64,000 bases of DNA from Proteromonas lacertae (lineage: Eukaryota; Sar; Bigyra; Opalinata; Proteromonadidae): positions 1 through 64,000 of the forward strand of contig NGBS01000592.1 of assembly GCA_002245135.1 (NCBI GenBank), written 5' to 3'. This document shows positions 10,901 through 23,545 of the stretch, piece after piece (position 1 is the first letter of the stretch; every line of letters starts with the position of its first letter). A program made the position numbers and the translations under genes. The notes under the pieces were generated by a model that was not told where the DNA came from, did no database searches, and saw nothing but the letters and a program-made list of their open reading frames with translations.

Positions 10901-13430
10901 CTATTTGATAGTCATTATTAATAAAATATTTAATTATCTCTTCAAGCAACATGTTGTTGCTATTAAACTTCAATAACTTCAAAAACAAACTAAACAGCAA
11001 CTTATAATCCTCTTTTATATGTAATATGAACAATACATATTCAATGAATGAATGATTTTTGATTCTGTTGTTATATAAAACCATTTTTACTATATTTTCA
11101 TAGTTATTCTCTATATTCTTCTCCATATCAACAACACTTTTATAAATACTATCAATTAACTCAACTATTTCATTGTCACTATCATTTATACCTATGTTCT
11201 GTTTTATTAGTGGAATTGAAACATCTAATTTTGTGTTTACTGTATCAATCATCTGTTTTATCTATTCATAACATATAAAATATATTCATACTGGATTATT
11301 ACAACAGTTTCTTTCTAATATACTCTCAACTTCTTTTATTGACCAAATTGAATTATCTATTATTCCATTTTCATCATATGCATTCTTACATAACTTATAG
11401 AATGTAATATCATATGGATTGTTATGAATTTTATTGTAATAATAACTCTTTATATACCAATAAGATGATAATATATTTGAAAATTTCTGTTGTGCATTAT
11501 TATTGATTTTTGATTCTAATAAAATGATTCTTTCGTTGTATATTTGATCAAATTTATCTACATATTCGTAGTTATTTATAATAATTAGTAAATATAATAT
11601 ATCCCATTTTGGAGATACGTGATTTACATCTAAACATAAATTCATTATTTCATCAAATTTCATTATTATTTCAAATAAGTTATAATTATTTATGTTTATA
11701 TACTTCATTCCTTTATCACTTATTGAATTGCTGATTATATATAACAATGATTGAAATCCTTTGTTATTCTCATTACACTCTCTCACTAACTCATTTAAAT
11801 AGTTTTTATAATCATTTTCATCTATTATTGGAGTATTTATTACAACTTCTCTTTCTTTTACAATTTTAATTACTTTTTCTTCTTCAAAATCATCATTTTC
11901 ATTTTCATTTTCATTATTATTTATAACATTTAAAAACATTTTCATCTCATTTTCAGTATCTTCTTCTTCTGGTTTATTTTCTTTATTTAATTTTCTCTTT
12001 TTGTGTTTATTATTACTTTCATTATAACTATTACTATAATTATTAATCAGATTAGCAAATGGATCTTCTAATTCTTTTTCTACTCCTTTTTCATTTTCAA
12101 AATCTTCAATTAAATAATGTATTAATACCCCATATCCATCTTCTTTACAGTTTATTGAATATTCTTTTAAATATGAAATTATAGTCGATAATGTAATATC
12201 ACTTTTCTTTTTATAATTATTGTTTCTTGTATTATTGTTATTGTTATTTCTTTTTCTCTTATTATTACTGTTTTTATCTTCAATTTGTTGCTTTTGTTTC
12301 ATTAAAGAAGTACTTCTTCTTCTTCTTTCTATTCTCTTTACAAAATTATCTTTTAAATCATATTCTACTTCATTTATATCAATATTGATTGGGGAAACTC
12401 CAATATAATTAATAGATTGGATAATATTCAATAATTCATTTTTACTTCCATCATTTGTATTTATTATACTATACTGGATATTATTGTTAGATATATAACT
12501 CTGATTTCTATATAAATAACCATACAGTATGATCAAACTATGAAAAATTGAGTAAATGCCAACATTTGCTGGTTTATATTGTATTATATATGGTATAAGT
12601 GTATTTAATGAATTTCGTATATTTCTTGTATTATTATTTGAAGAAATGATATATTTTTCATCATTTGCTTCTCGATGAACATTTACCCATTCCTTTATTA
12701 AATCCATATTGTCATTATTACTATTATCTTCACCTATTTCTAGATTTAATACATTCAACTGTGGTTTTACACTCTATATTAAAAAAAAAGGTTAAAGACT
12801 AAAAATATACGATGTAATATTTCGTTCTTATTGAATTGTATATTTCTTTTTCACAAGTTCTAAGTATTCGTGTGCATTCATTATAATCTTCTAATATAAA
12901 ATTGATATCTAATAATCCTTGTTGACATATTATATTGTTTGGTGAAATTGATAAACCTTTTTCAAATGCAAATTTGCATAATCGATATTTGTTACATTCT
13001 AAACTACAACTTGCTATTCTTATCCAAATAAATAAATCATTTTCATCTATTGTAGATGCATCAACAAATGCATTCAATGCCACTTCATAACAACCTGATT
13101 TTTCTTGGATTATTCCCAGATTTCTTAGACTCATGAATTTTATTTTCGAAAATATATGTGATGCATTTGTCTCTTCCTATTTACAAAAATTGAACCATAA
13201 ACTATATACTAAATGGTTGATTAGTACTATTAACTCGTTTAAATGACTACACTGCAATTGGTACTAAGACATAAATTATATTAATAATACGTTCGTCCCT
13301 TGTCCTTGACTATTGATTTCTTTCAAAAGATTTTGCCACTTTTCAGTTAGCATTTCCTCCTAAATATATCACATAAATATAATTATACTTGTATTTCAAC
13401 TGTGCATTTCTCTATTTCTTCAATATTCAT
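7969..13430 (-). CDS. CABIN1/HIR3-like TPR protein with a PHD finger
   Basis: The start ATG at 13,430 begins MNIEEIEKCTVEIQ. Spliced exons then give TPR units typical of CABIN1/Hir3, for example NLGIIQEKSGCYEVALNAF followed by LFIWIRIASCSLE and FAFEKGLSISPNN. In that family this scaffold subunit of the HIR histone H3.3 chaperone complex is nuclear. A basic segment (RIERRRRSTSLMK) and acidic or Asn-rich linkers follow. Further helical repeats are seen near 9,200-10,600. Near 8,700-8,870 a C4HC3 PHD finger is clear: CLECEKIF, CKLCGVIYHLEC, CKNCEL. Introns of about 35 nt separate the large exons. The last segment (7,969-8,187) joins only with a one-base shift. The TPR similarity is convincing in the N-terminal third; the family name is less sure for the rest, and the PHD finger is unexpected for it. 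Confidence 0.6.
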
Positions 13431-13577
13431 TTCTCTCAAATTTATGGTGTTATTTTCGATTATTTACATACACCCATAATTTAAAAAACAATTCATTTCA
13501 TTAATAGAATAAGTTTTACAAACCTCCCAATAAACAAAAACTTAAAGATGCCTGCTTAGGTCATTTTAGAAAAATAT

Positions 13578-13997
13578 CTAATTCTTCTTCTCTCTATTTT
13601 GATTATTATTTTGTCTTTTTCTTTGTTGTGGATTAGTACGAACTCTTCTTTGCTCTCTTGATCTTACACGTACAATACGTGCATGACAAGCACATGAGAT
13701 ACAGTAATTTTGTTTTACATATAATTTTGGTAATACGTATTCTATATTAAAAAATAATATTATATAAAATATAATACCAGCTGTTATAATAGCTGAAGCA
13801 GCTTTAATATCTCTTTGAGATGAAGCATCAACGATATTTCTAACTTGGAATCTCTTTACAGCTTTATCCTATACAAAATATTTATAAAAATAAAATTGTA
13901 CTTTTGGGCAACATCTACCGCAATTAGTGCATCTAATTGGCTTTACATGACCTCGGTTCTTCTTTGATCTTCCATTATTACGACGTTTAACTGGCAT
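13578..13997 (-). CDS. RPS26: Ribosomal protein eS26
   Basis: Small-subunit protein eS26, which lines the mRNA exit channel. Exon 1 encodes [20 protein letters not shown] and the zinc-binding [11 protein letters not shown] 33-nt intron (13,869-13,901) follows, then [20 protein letters not shown], then a second intron of about 39 nt. The last exon has [20 protein letters not shown] with the second Cys pair. The length of about 115 residues fits the family. The C-terminal tail is rich in Asn, Gln, Arg and Lys instead of the usual Pro/Arg tail. ATG at 13,997 is chosen because it gives the universal MPVKRRN start, although the frame stays open upstream. Confidence 0.95.
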
Positions 13998-14193
13998 TAT
14001 GACGCTATAAAAAATAAATACAAAATTAACTAAATAATAAATATATATAAAGAGAAAATCTAAAAATACATTTTTAATGAAAAGCAGGCTAGCCGTTTCA
14101 ATAAAAAAGTTTGAAGAGTTTGTCATTTCTGACCTTTCATACTCAACAAAAAATGAAAAATAAAAACATAAATATTAACATATATATTATAAT

Positions 14194-14994
14194 TTATTCA
14201 TAATCTTCTGGTTCTTCAGGATCATCCACAGGAGGAGAAGCTGTACCATCATGTTCTTCTTCATAATACTCTTCTTCAACAGTATTATCATTTCTATTGC
14301 TCTGTTGCTGTTGATTCTGTTCTAGTTCTATATCTATAGCATCATAATCAGTTTTTGTTAATTCTGTATCATTGTATCTATCATCATCATCTTTAAAAGT
14401 TGAATTTCTTTTTGAACCATACTGTGATGACTTTACTGAGGATCTAGTTGATGATCTTAAATCTGGCTCCTTTAGTCCATATTGTGCAGCAACTAATCTT
14501 CTTCGAATATCTCTAGTTTCTTTGAGATTTTGAACTCTTATATCTCTTCTTTCTTTTTCTATTAGTCTGATTTTTTCCATTTGTACTTGTTTCTATGGGT
14601 AAAAATAATGAATGATATTGATATAATACTCGTAAAGCAGCTTCTTCTCTTCTTTTCAATTCCATATGATGTTCTACTCTTTTAAATTCGTTCTCAATAG
14701 CATTTAATTTTGATTTTACGAGTTTTTGACATATTAAATTACCTGAACTATCGATCTATTACGGAATATAAGTAAAATCTGTTAATACAAGTCCTTTTTG
14801 ATATAACTGTTGTTGAACTACAGGATTTTCATAATATCTTCTTAAATTAATATCTTGCAAAGCTTCATATTCTTGAAATTTAAAAGCATCACAGTTTGTA
14901 TTGAAATTTTCTTCCCTCTCCTTCATTAACTTAGCTCGACTATTTTTGGATAAAATTAAGTAGTATACCTTTTCTTACTAAGTTTCTTTGGCAT
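14194..14994 (-). CDS. Basic coiled-coil protein, family unknown
   Basis: Translation starts MPKKLSKKRSRAKLMKEREE over a short first intron. A helical, charged middle follows, with VEHHMELKRREEAALRKQVQ and then EKIRLIEKERRDIRVQNLKE typical of a coiled coil. The C-terminal third is Ser-, Asp- and Gln-rich and ends in an acidic Pro/Glu tail. Four exons can be joined. One intron appears to be only 15 nt long (14,748-14,762), with stop codons inside and frame kept on both sides. I recognise no family. The amphipathic, Arg-rich helix would suit a cytoskeletal or axonemal partner, but that is only inference. Expression level and partners cannot be seen. Confidence 0.7.
14748..14762 (-). other. Candidate 15-nt intron
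   Basis: On the minus strand GTAATAGATCGATAG interrupts the coding frame with TAA and TAG. Removing exactly these 15 bases joins TYIP to SGNLICQ and keeps frame. It has the GT start and TAG end of the other introns here. The alternative is a damaged gene. Confidence 0.45.
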
Positions 14995-15174
14995 TTATTA
15001 AAAAGTAACAGAAAAAATGATTTGGCTTGATTATTATAAAAATTATAATCGTTTCAAATTATTAAAAATCGAATATAAGACAATGGAGCGATTAAAATAA
15101 CAATTTATAACAAGAACAATACATTCTATAAAAAAATAAAAACAATATAATATAAATAAATAAATCACTCTAAA

Positions 15175-16322
15175 TCACGTCCTAAAAGGCTTTTTATTGC
15201 TTTTTTCCTTAACTACCTTCTTCTCAGGTTTTATTGGACTAACTAATTTACATCCTCTACCACTAGTAGCTAAATGAAAAGGTTTTGCTGTTGTAACTTC
15301 AGGCGTCCATCCACTACCATCCAACCACATCTGAGGATTATTAACAACATGTTCTCTAGCCTTTTCCAACCTTCTATAGAAGTTTCTATAGGCAATTTTC
15401 TCTCCTTCAATAAATACTGGTGGATTTTGATATATTAAGTCAATAGTCCTTTTACTATCATTCATATCAGGTTTATGTGTGTATATTTTTGAATCATTTT
15501 TCTTCGTTTCAGATATTGTGGTCAATTCCAATTTCTCTTTTGTTTTTTCTTGATATTTCATTTGATCATTATAAAAATCATCAAAACTTCTTTCTTCATT
15601 ATTTTTCTTATTGTTTTTATTAATTACTGGATGAAATGTACATTCTTTCATATGTTCTTCTTCAATGTCTTTCTTTCGTTTGATTACTCGAGGATCTGGA
15701 GAATATAATCGTTCTATTAAATCATTACTTGCATATCTTTCATTTGTAAATGAATAATCTGTTATTGCCGGTGAAAAAGTGCATTCATCAACTGATTCGT
15801 CTCTTATCTTCCTTCCTGATGAATATTCTTTTGCTGCTAATATTCTTTCTTCAGTTGTTCCTTGTCTCATTGCTAATGATTTAGTTCTGTTGGATATTTG
15901 AGGTGTTGTTGATCTTCTATAATATTTCTTTAATTCTTTTTCTACATTTCGTTTCTTTTCTATTGATTTCATTCCTCTGTCATATAATGATATTCTTTTT
16001 CCTTGTTTCTATAAATATACAATGAAATAAATTGAAATTTATACTGGGCTAGATAAATATGATATCATTGAATGACAACGATGTATTGGTGTGTAATCAA
16101 ACATTTCAATTGCACTAAAATATAATAGTCGCTTAAATACTTATCCATTGACATTTCAAATCCAGGAGTCTATTCAAAATATATTATTTATATACTTTTA
16201 TATTGGACTGATCTAATTCTTGGTAATTCTAGAGGATTAGAATAAGAATATACTGAAACATCTTCATATGATTCATTCTGGTATTCTGGAGACGCCTCAA
16301 TATCTAAAATATAGTTCTTCAT
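15175..16322 (-). CDS. Basic protein with CTFxPxI motifs, flagellar-type
   Basis: The first in-frame ATG is at 16,322 (MKNYILDIEASPEYQNESYE). Exons join over short introns to a long last exon. Two copies of a motif, ECTFSPAIT and ECTFHPVIN, are spaced about 45 residues apart. Such CTFxPxI repeats are common in axonemal and flagella-associated proteins of protists, although this is a weak marker. The rest is Lys/Arg/Glu-rich with a basic C-terminus. The start codon lies only 97 bp from that of the divergent EGF-rich gene, so the two may share a promoter. No enzyme motif is present. The flagellar role is inference. Confidence 0.6.
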
Positions 16323-16419
16323 GTTATACAATCCGTAGACATTGAATAAATGAAGAATTAAATCACAACGTTTATATGTGAAACGGGTCAATTTTTATAT
16401 CATAAAGTTTAAAGGTGAA

Positions 16420-18950
16420 ATGCGTGTTATATACTTATTATTAATTCTTGGTATTTCTATAGCAACATGTCCAAGAATGTGCAGGTACATATCTATAATA
16501 TAGGGTTAAAATATTAATCTTATAGTAATCATGGTTATTGTCAAACAGATTTTACTTGTAAATGCTTTCCACAGTGGACAGGTCCTGATTGTGCAGAACG
16601 TATTATTTTTAATATCACCTTATCTTAGGATCTTGTCCAGTTGGTCCAGATTGGAATGGTAATCATGAAAACTTTGTCATTTGTTCTGGTAGAGGTGTAT
16701 GTAACACAGTAACAGGTTTATGTGAATGTGATAATGGCTTTAGTGGTAAAGCTTGTCAAGTATCAGGTTGTCCAGCAGGAACCTCCACTACTAGTACATG
16801 TTCACAACATGGAGATTGTATTACATTATCATATCTACGTCAGCACTATGTAACTGCAACAGGAGAAGCATTGGATATATATAACGGCTGGGATGCGAAT
16901 AGAATATATGGATGTATGTGTTCTGACAGTTATTTTGGATATGATTGTAGTTTACAAAAGTGTCCAATGGGAAGCGTTAAAGGTAAAGATAAATGGGATG
17001 GTATTTCCTTCTTTGATGTACTACACAGCGGTTTATCCAGAAAATTAGACGAAGATTATTTTTGGACAGTAACTATTATTAATTGTCGTTTACCTGACGA
17101 TTATAATATTTGTGAGAAAAGGGATATAAGAATACCAGTAATCAGTACTCCTGAGATAATAAGATCATTAGTGAGAGGATCAGGCTTAGTTCAAGATTGT
17201 GTTGTCAGATTTTTAAAATCATTTGACGATTCGAGTGATGCATTACCAATGAGTACAAAATTGGATGATCCAAATGTAGTAGTAATTGAATTCAATTTTG
17301 TAACAGATCCAAAGTATATTTTTTTATTAATTTACTAATTTATTATTAATTAGAGCAAGGATATTGAAAATCACTGATAAAGACTCAACTAAATCATATT
17401 CTGATCATATAAGTAGCTTTCCAACCTATGATAATAAAACTGTTCCATTATCTGCAGTAAAAATGTTAGAAAATAAAAAATATCAACCAAACATGAAACA
17501 ATGTAGAGAATATGTACAAAAGCCAATAAATAAAGAATATATTAATTTATGTTATATTCCAAAACATACAGAAAAAATATATAAAGAATGTTCTGGAAAT
17601 GGAGAATGTGATAGAACTATAGGTGAATGTAAATGCTGTATATATATATATTATTATTATTATAATTTGTATAGTAAAAACAAGAGATGAAACAACTCAT
17701 TATATTACTGATAATTATCGATTTCCTAATTACATTCCAACATATTTAGCCAATTGTCAAATCACTAAAGCTGAAAATAGTCATATAGAAACGTGTAAGG
17801 ACATGGAGTGTTAGTAGATGCAGATCCATTAAGGAAATCAGATGATATTACAATACAGAAGTACTGTGAATGTGTAGAAGGGTATAGTGGACCAACATGT
17901 GAAATACGTATAAATATATATGATATTATTTCATTTATTTATTTATTTTATAGATGATTGTAGTGATAAGAGAGGTATAGCATGGTATAGTCCAGCAGGT
18001 CATATCTCTACAGCTGTCTGTAGCAACATGGGTCATTGTAATACACAGACAGGTCAATGTGAATGTTATAAAGGCCATTATGGTAATGATTGTAGTCAAA
18101 CCAATTGTCCATCCGTTATACCTGGTACAGAATGTAGTGGACATGGTATTTGTAATCCAAGACATCAATCAATAAAAGAGTATAGTTATTTATATAATTA
18201 TCAAATATAATTAATGTGTAGTTATCGAAACAGTTATAACCAATATGATTGGAATACTTTATCATTATTTGAATGTAAATGTAGTGCTGGATTTACTGGT
18301 TATAATTGTAATGAAAGAATATGTCCTACTGGTCCAGATCCAAAGGAAAAATATGAAGGAAAAGCACCTTATCTTCAATTAAAATGTGATAATGTAAAAT
18401 CAAATATATTAATACTGACATATAACGGTAATAAAATAGAAATTAATCCAAATAATACACTTGCAACAGTTAAATCTAATATTAAGAGTTTAGAGGGTTT
18501 AAAAGGAGCAATTTCATTTGAAGATGCTACTAAAAAGCAAGTCAAAGTTGTTAAAGAAGAAAATTTATCAAAGAGAATTATATGTGATAATTCAGTTTAT
18601 AGAATATACTTTCATTATGTATATATATAATTATCTATTTTTAGTATTGTGGAAATGAATTAAACTATGAAAGAGCTGATAAATTCCAGAATGATCATGG
18701 AATATTACTCACAGAATCAATACCATCAAAATCTACAAAAATACACAATAATGGTATAGTTGTTGATGGTACAATTAAGTGTTATGAATGCTCCAATCAT
18801 GGATATTGTGATCATCATGTTGGTTTATGTAAATGTGTTTCTCCTTATGCAAGTAGTGATAATTATAATGAGAATCAAATTATTAAAAGTGGAACAAGAG
18901 GAGATTGTAGCTTCTTTAAGAATTATGAACCTTATATGGATAAGTATTAA
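16420..18950 (+). CDS. Secreted EGF-like repeat protein (paralogue 1)
   Basis: ATG at 16,420 starts a signal peptide (MRVIYLLLILGISIATC) followed at once by Cys-rich repeats. EGF-like units have the pattern CSGRGVCNTVTGLCECDNGF, then FSGKACQ. Between them lie non-Cys inserts such as the module after CPMGSVKGKDKWDG and the module after CPTGPDPKEKYEGK. At least seven exons are joined by short introns, several lying at domain edges. The last unit ends with CYECSNHGYCDHHVGLCKC and a short tail. No membrane segment is visible after the signal, so it is probably secreted or surface-attached. The layout strongly resembles multi-EGF proteins of stramenopiles. The convergent gene at 22,679-25,414 is a clear paralogue. 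Confidence 0.8.
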
Positions 18951-19059
18951 AATGGTTTTAATTTTATTTAATTTATATATATATTTTTTAAATTATGTGT
19001 ATATATTTTCATTTAAAAACAACATATAACAAAGAAATGTAGGTGATTATAAATTAAAT

Positions 19060-22000
19060 TTATATAATTTTTATATTCGGATAGACGTTTTGTAGTTGTT
19101 TTGCTTTGGTTTTATCAGCACAATCCAATTTTATCTTTCTCAGAGATGAATAAGATTGAAAGAATGAATTTAAAATATTATTACTGTTATTTTCATTCAA
19201 GGTGATTGATAATTCTTCCATTTTTTGTACTATTTCTTTGTTATCTATTAACAACATCAAATCACTATCACTTAATGAACATTTTCTTATATCCAGTATT
19301 TGTATAACTAAATCACTATTCACTCTTTTAATAACCTTTCTTAAACCCTTAGATGTCATTCCAGTATCTATAGATATTAAATAAACTAATTGCATATATA
19401 TATATATACTGGATAAGTTCAATAAGTATACACTCATAAATAAGTTTATATTTTCACATACAATTTCAATTCCTTCATCCCCAATTGGATTATTATAAAT
19501 ATCAACATGCCTAGATCCTGCTGGAAAATTATCTATTAGTTCTTTTAATCCTTTATATGTTATATTATTAGAAGATATATCGATCCATTTAAATTTGATA
19601 TTTTTGAAATACTTTATGTGTGAATCACGGAGATTAATATCTATAACAAATGAAAATTATAGAAATATATTAACATACTTGAGAATTCATAATAGTAATG
19701 ATCAAAACTACCAATTCTTTCCTTCTTAGTACAATAATCTAAATAATACTCTACTTCATCATAAGTCCATGATCTTGATTTTAGTTTTACAAAAGGATAT
19801 TCTCTATTCTCTAGCGATTTTGAACAGATAGCTTTCATAGCATTCAATGTAATCTTATTATCATATAAGTTAAGTATTCCACTTGATTCTATTACATTCA
19901 TTGTTTTTGCAAAATAATAGGCTACTTCATCATCTGCTGATACATTCCTATAATTAACTTGACCAAAAGTGTATTTCTTTAATACATCAAAAGTTGATAT
20001 TACTCCATTATTACCAATTGGATTATCTATTAATATATAATAATAATAAATATATTTATACGATGAATACAAGCCAATGTAACATTATCACTAGTTTTAA
20101 GAAAATCTAAGAATATTGGCAAAACAGAATCATCAATTTTGTTAAACGATACATCCAACGAATAGCTTTCATCTACATCTTTTAAACCATCTAATAAGTA
20201 TCTCATTCCAATTTCAGTTAATTCCATACCTATTCAATACTTGATAAAAACAAAGATAATAATAATACCTGAACAGTTAATCTCAACAATTGAATATGAG
20301 CTTTCTGCTGGCAACAAAGATAAATATGGAAATAAATACATCATCCCTAAATCTCCAATAGGATTTGTATTTATCTTCAGTTGAACAAGGTTTGAAAGTA
20401 AAGGTAAATAATCAACTAATGCAACCAAGCCAATTGATGTAATATCATTACCTAAAAAGAATAAACAACAAAAATGAAATAATGAAATATTATATATTAT
20501 ACCAACCAGATTTAAAGTGACTATATCATTCAATTCATTGGATCTTGTTGATAAAAATGATTCTATAAATGTATCATCTATTTCTTGGTTATTCAATTCC
20601 AAATATTTGTACTTATAATCAGTATATTTGAATAACTCTGGAATATCTTTATCTACAAGTAATTCTTTACATACATCACATTCTAAAGTAATAATTTCTG
20701 GCAATGTAGAAACAACAGAGAAAATTGCTTTATATCCAGTATAATTAATACAATTATGTGTAAAATCAACGCTTTTTATTTGTTTATAAATCTTAACAAG
20801 TTCCTGGGATAAAAGTATAATCGATTCATCTGTCAAATGCATTCCGTATATACTCAATTGCTTATCTTTGTTAATTAATAAATGTATAAATGGAAGTAAC
20901 AGTTCAAATCCTTTTGAACCAATTGGATTTACTATTTCAATATAATATAATATAAAATATAAAATACATGAAAGAGAAACATATTGTATTGTCATTGATG
21001 GAATTGATTTAACAAATGATTCAATGAAGTGATAAGTAAGATGACAATTGAGTAAATCTAACTGTTGAACATTCTGTAATTGAGAAAAACTCAATCCAAA
21101 AAATGATTGATGTTGTACTGGTATATTAAAATCATTATCTAAACAGTTAATATAAAACATAATTTATACAGAATTTCAGTTTTATTGGATTAATGAGTTG
21201 TAATATTTTAAATACAAAGGATATTCCTTCTTCACAGAAACACATACATTTTGAAAATATTTCAATTGTTTCTCCATCATAATCTGTATCTATACTGAAT
21301 ATGATTTCATCTAAATAACACTCTTTATTCTCTTTACATTTGTGATAAACATGAAACTTTAATTTTTCTTTTATTGTCTCATCTTCTTTGTATAATTTCA
21401 TCATCAATAACGTTGATAGCATTCTTTCGTTATATTTATCATTGTATAATTCTATCATATCATCTCTAATTTCTATTTAAACGATAATGATAATTCTATC
21501 ATATATAATAATATACTTAAATATTTATTGTATTGTAGATAATATCGTATTTGAATATCAAAAGGAGGTATTTCTATCAAAAAGCTGTTATTAAATAACA
21601 GTTCTTTTCTTTCATTCACTATCATTATTCTATCGCCTGAACCTTTGAATACTTCACATAATTTTTTCATTTCTTTACTCAATTCATTTATGCTGATTCT
21701 ATCTTTACTGTTTACTATCAGCATTCTATCAATCATTTCTCTCATTCTATCCTCTCTTATCCTCTCTTTATTATATTTGCATTTTAATACATTGTTAATG
21801 GTTTTGAATATATCATCTTTATCTTCTTGGAATGGTAATTTTTTATTGATTAATTCGTATAGAACACAACCAACAGACCAAATTATACTATTCTCATTTG
21901 ATTCTAATCCATTCAAGTCTTCAGGAGCAACAAAACACATATCATATATTGTTATATCTTCTTCTTTTCTTATTTTATTCAAATGCAAATCGCATATCTT

Positions 22001-22489
22001 TACTTTATCATTTACATAATCTCTGTCATAAATGATGTTTGAACTTTTGAAATTATCTATCTTTATGTCATATTCATTTAATATTAATAAAATATCACAC
22101 AGTGAGCATATTATTTCACAAATTTCACAGTTTGCGACTGTAGTAGACTGTATAATCTCTTCTAAATCTCTCTCATAATAATCCCTCTCCAATATCATGT
22201 ATTCAGATGAGTCTTTTATATTAATTTGAGTATAATATATAAAATCTGGAAGTACTTGATATAGATTTAAGTAGTTCTGTGTGAAATCTGTTAAAATATC
22301 TTGAGTAAAACCTTGTACAACTATTACTTTTATTGTGCTCGTGTGCCTATTGTTGATAACTTCGAGTCTCGTCTTTTTGTTACTCTGATGATGTATTTCT
22401 AAGATCTAGAAAGTAAGAAATATGCATACATGTGTGGTAGAGGGCAAGAATTTTTTAAAAATGTTATAGTAATGATTTGAACAAGGCAT
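19060..22489 (-). CDS. Pseudokinase fused to RNI-type leucine-rich repeats
   Basis: ATG at 22,489 opens exon 1 (MPCSNHYYNIFKKFLPSTTH); a 24-nt intron follows. The kinase-like domain covers roughly the first 290 residues: KVIVV in the N-lobe, MILERDYYERDLEEII at the hinge, FVAPEDLNG in place of the usual APE segment and WSVGCVLYELINKKLPF. The catalytic loop reads KIDNFKSSNI, so the catalytic Asp is replaced by Asn, and DFG reads DLH. No glycine-rich loop is visible. It is therefore a likely pseudokinase. From about 21,450 to 19,060 RNI-like leucine-rich repeats follow, often with NPIG in the turn (NPIGSKGFELLLPF, NPIGDLGMMYLF, NPIGNNGV). Introns are short and many. The gene sits between two convergent EGF paralogues. 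A regulatory or sensing role is possible but not shown. Confidence 0.7.
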
Positions 22490-22678
22490 TTTCACACTTT
22501 AAAATTAATAAAGCCGTTTCACTATTTTTAAAACACTTTATATTTGCTTGTATCACTCAGTATCAGCATTATTCTATTGTTATATTTGATTTTACAGTAT
22601 ATCAATTCAATATGATATAAAAATATTAGCAAAATAAAGACAATATTAATAATATAGTATATAAAATGTAAATAAAAA
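22490..22678. other. Short intergenic spacer
   Basis: AT-rich spacer between the start of the pseudokinase-LRR gene and the end of the second EGF-rich gene. Nothing supportable is seen in it. Confidence 0.4.
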
Positions 22679-23512
22679 TTAATATTTCTGTGGAGGTTGA
22701 GGAGGTAATGGCTTTTGTGGGTATGGAACATTAACTTGCTGTTGTTTACTATATTTCAAAGGATCAACTACTTTAGGAGCTTCAAACTTAGGTGGTTCAT
22801 ATCTTTCAGCAGGAACAGTAGGTTGAACTTGATATTCAGGCAAAGCACCAACATATTTCTTAAAATAACTACAATCACCTCTAGTTCCAGCATCAATCTC
22901 TTTCTTTTCATCATAATTCTTGCTGCTACCCCATGGTACTACGCATTTACATAAACCAGTAGAATGATCACAATATCCATGATTAGAACATTCATAACAA
23001 GGAATTGTGCCTTTTGTTACATATCCATTTACTGGATCATTTACACTGATAGAAGGTGGAGTGACTTTTAAACCTTTTCCTGCTAAGTTTTCAATTTGTG
23101 GCAAATAATCTAATTCATCTCCACAATACTATTTTATAAAAGAAATTAATAATATATAAATATAAATATATACATAATGGAAATAAATTCTATACAAATT
23201 TCCATTATTCACTTTTATATTTTCATTATCTTTTGAAACATCAATTATTGAACACATTTCTTTCACTTCAGCTTCTTTTGCATTCTTTCCACAATCATGT
23301 ATAGTTATTGTTGGTTTTAAACCATTGATTGACATTAATTTATTATATAAAGCATATATTGTATCAGTAACTTGAATTTCTGCTGATATACCTGCATATT
23401 CGATTGTAAATGTTGATAATTTTGTAATATTTTCATTATATTGAATTGATATATGTGGTGGAACACCTGAATCTGATTTTTTCATTGGATCTGGACCAGA
23501 TGGACATGACAC

Positions 23513-23545
<33 letters not shown>

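Noticed and set aside
17935..18168. Thr/Ile-rich minus-strand frame
   Set aside because: Antisense of EGF repeat codons in the plus-strand gene.
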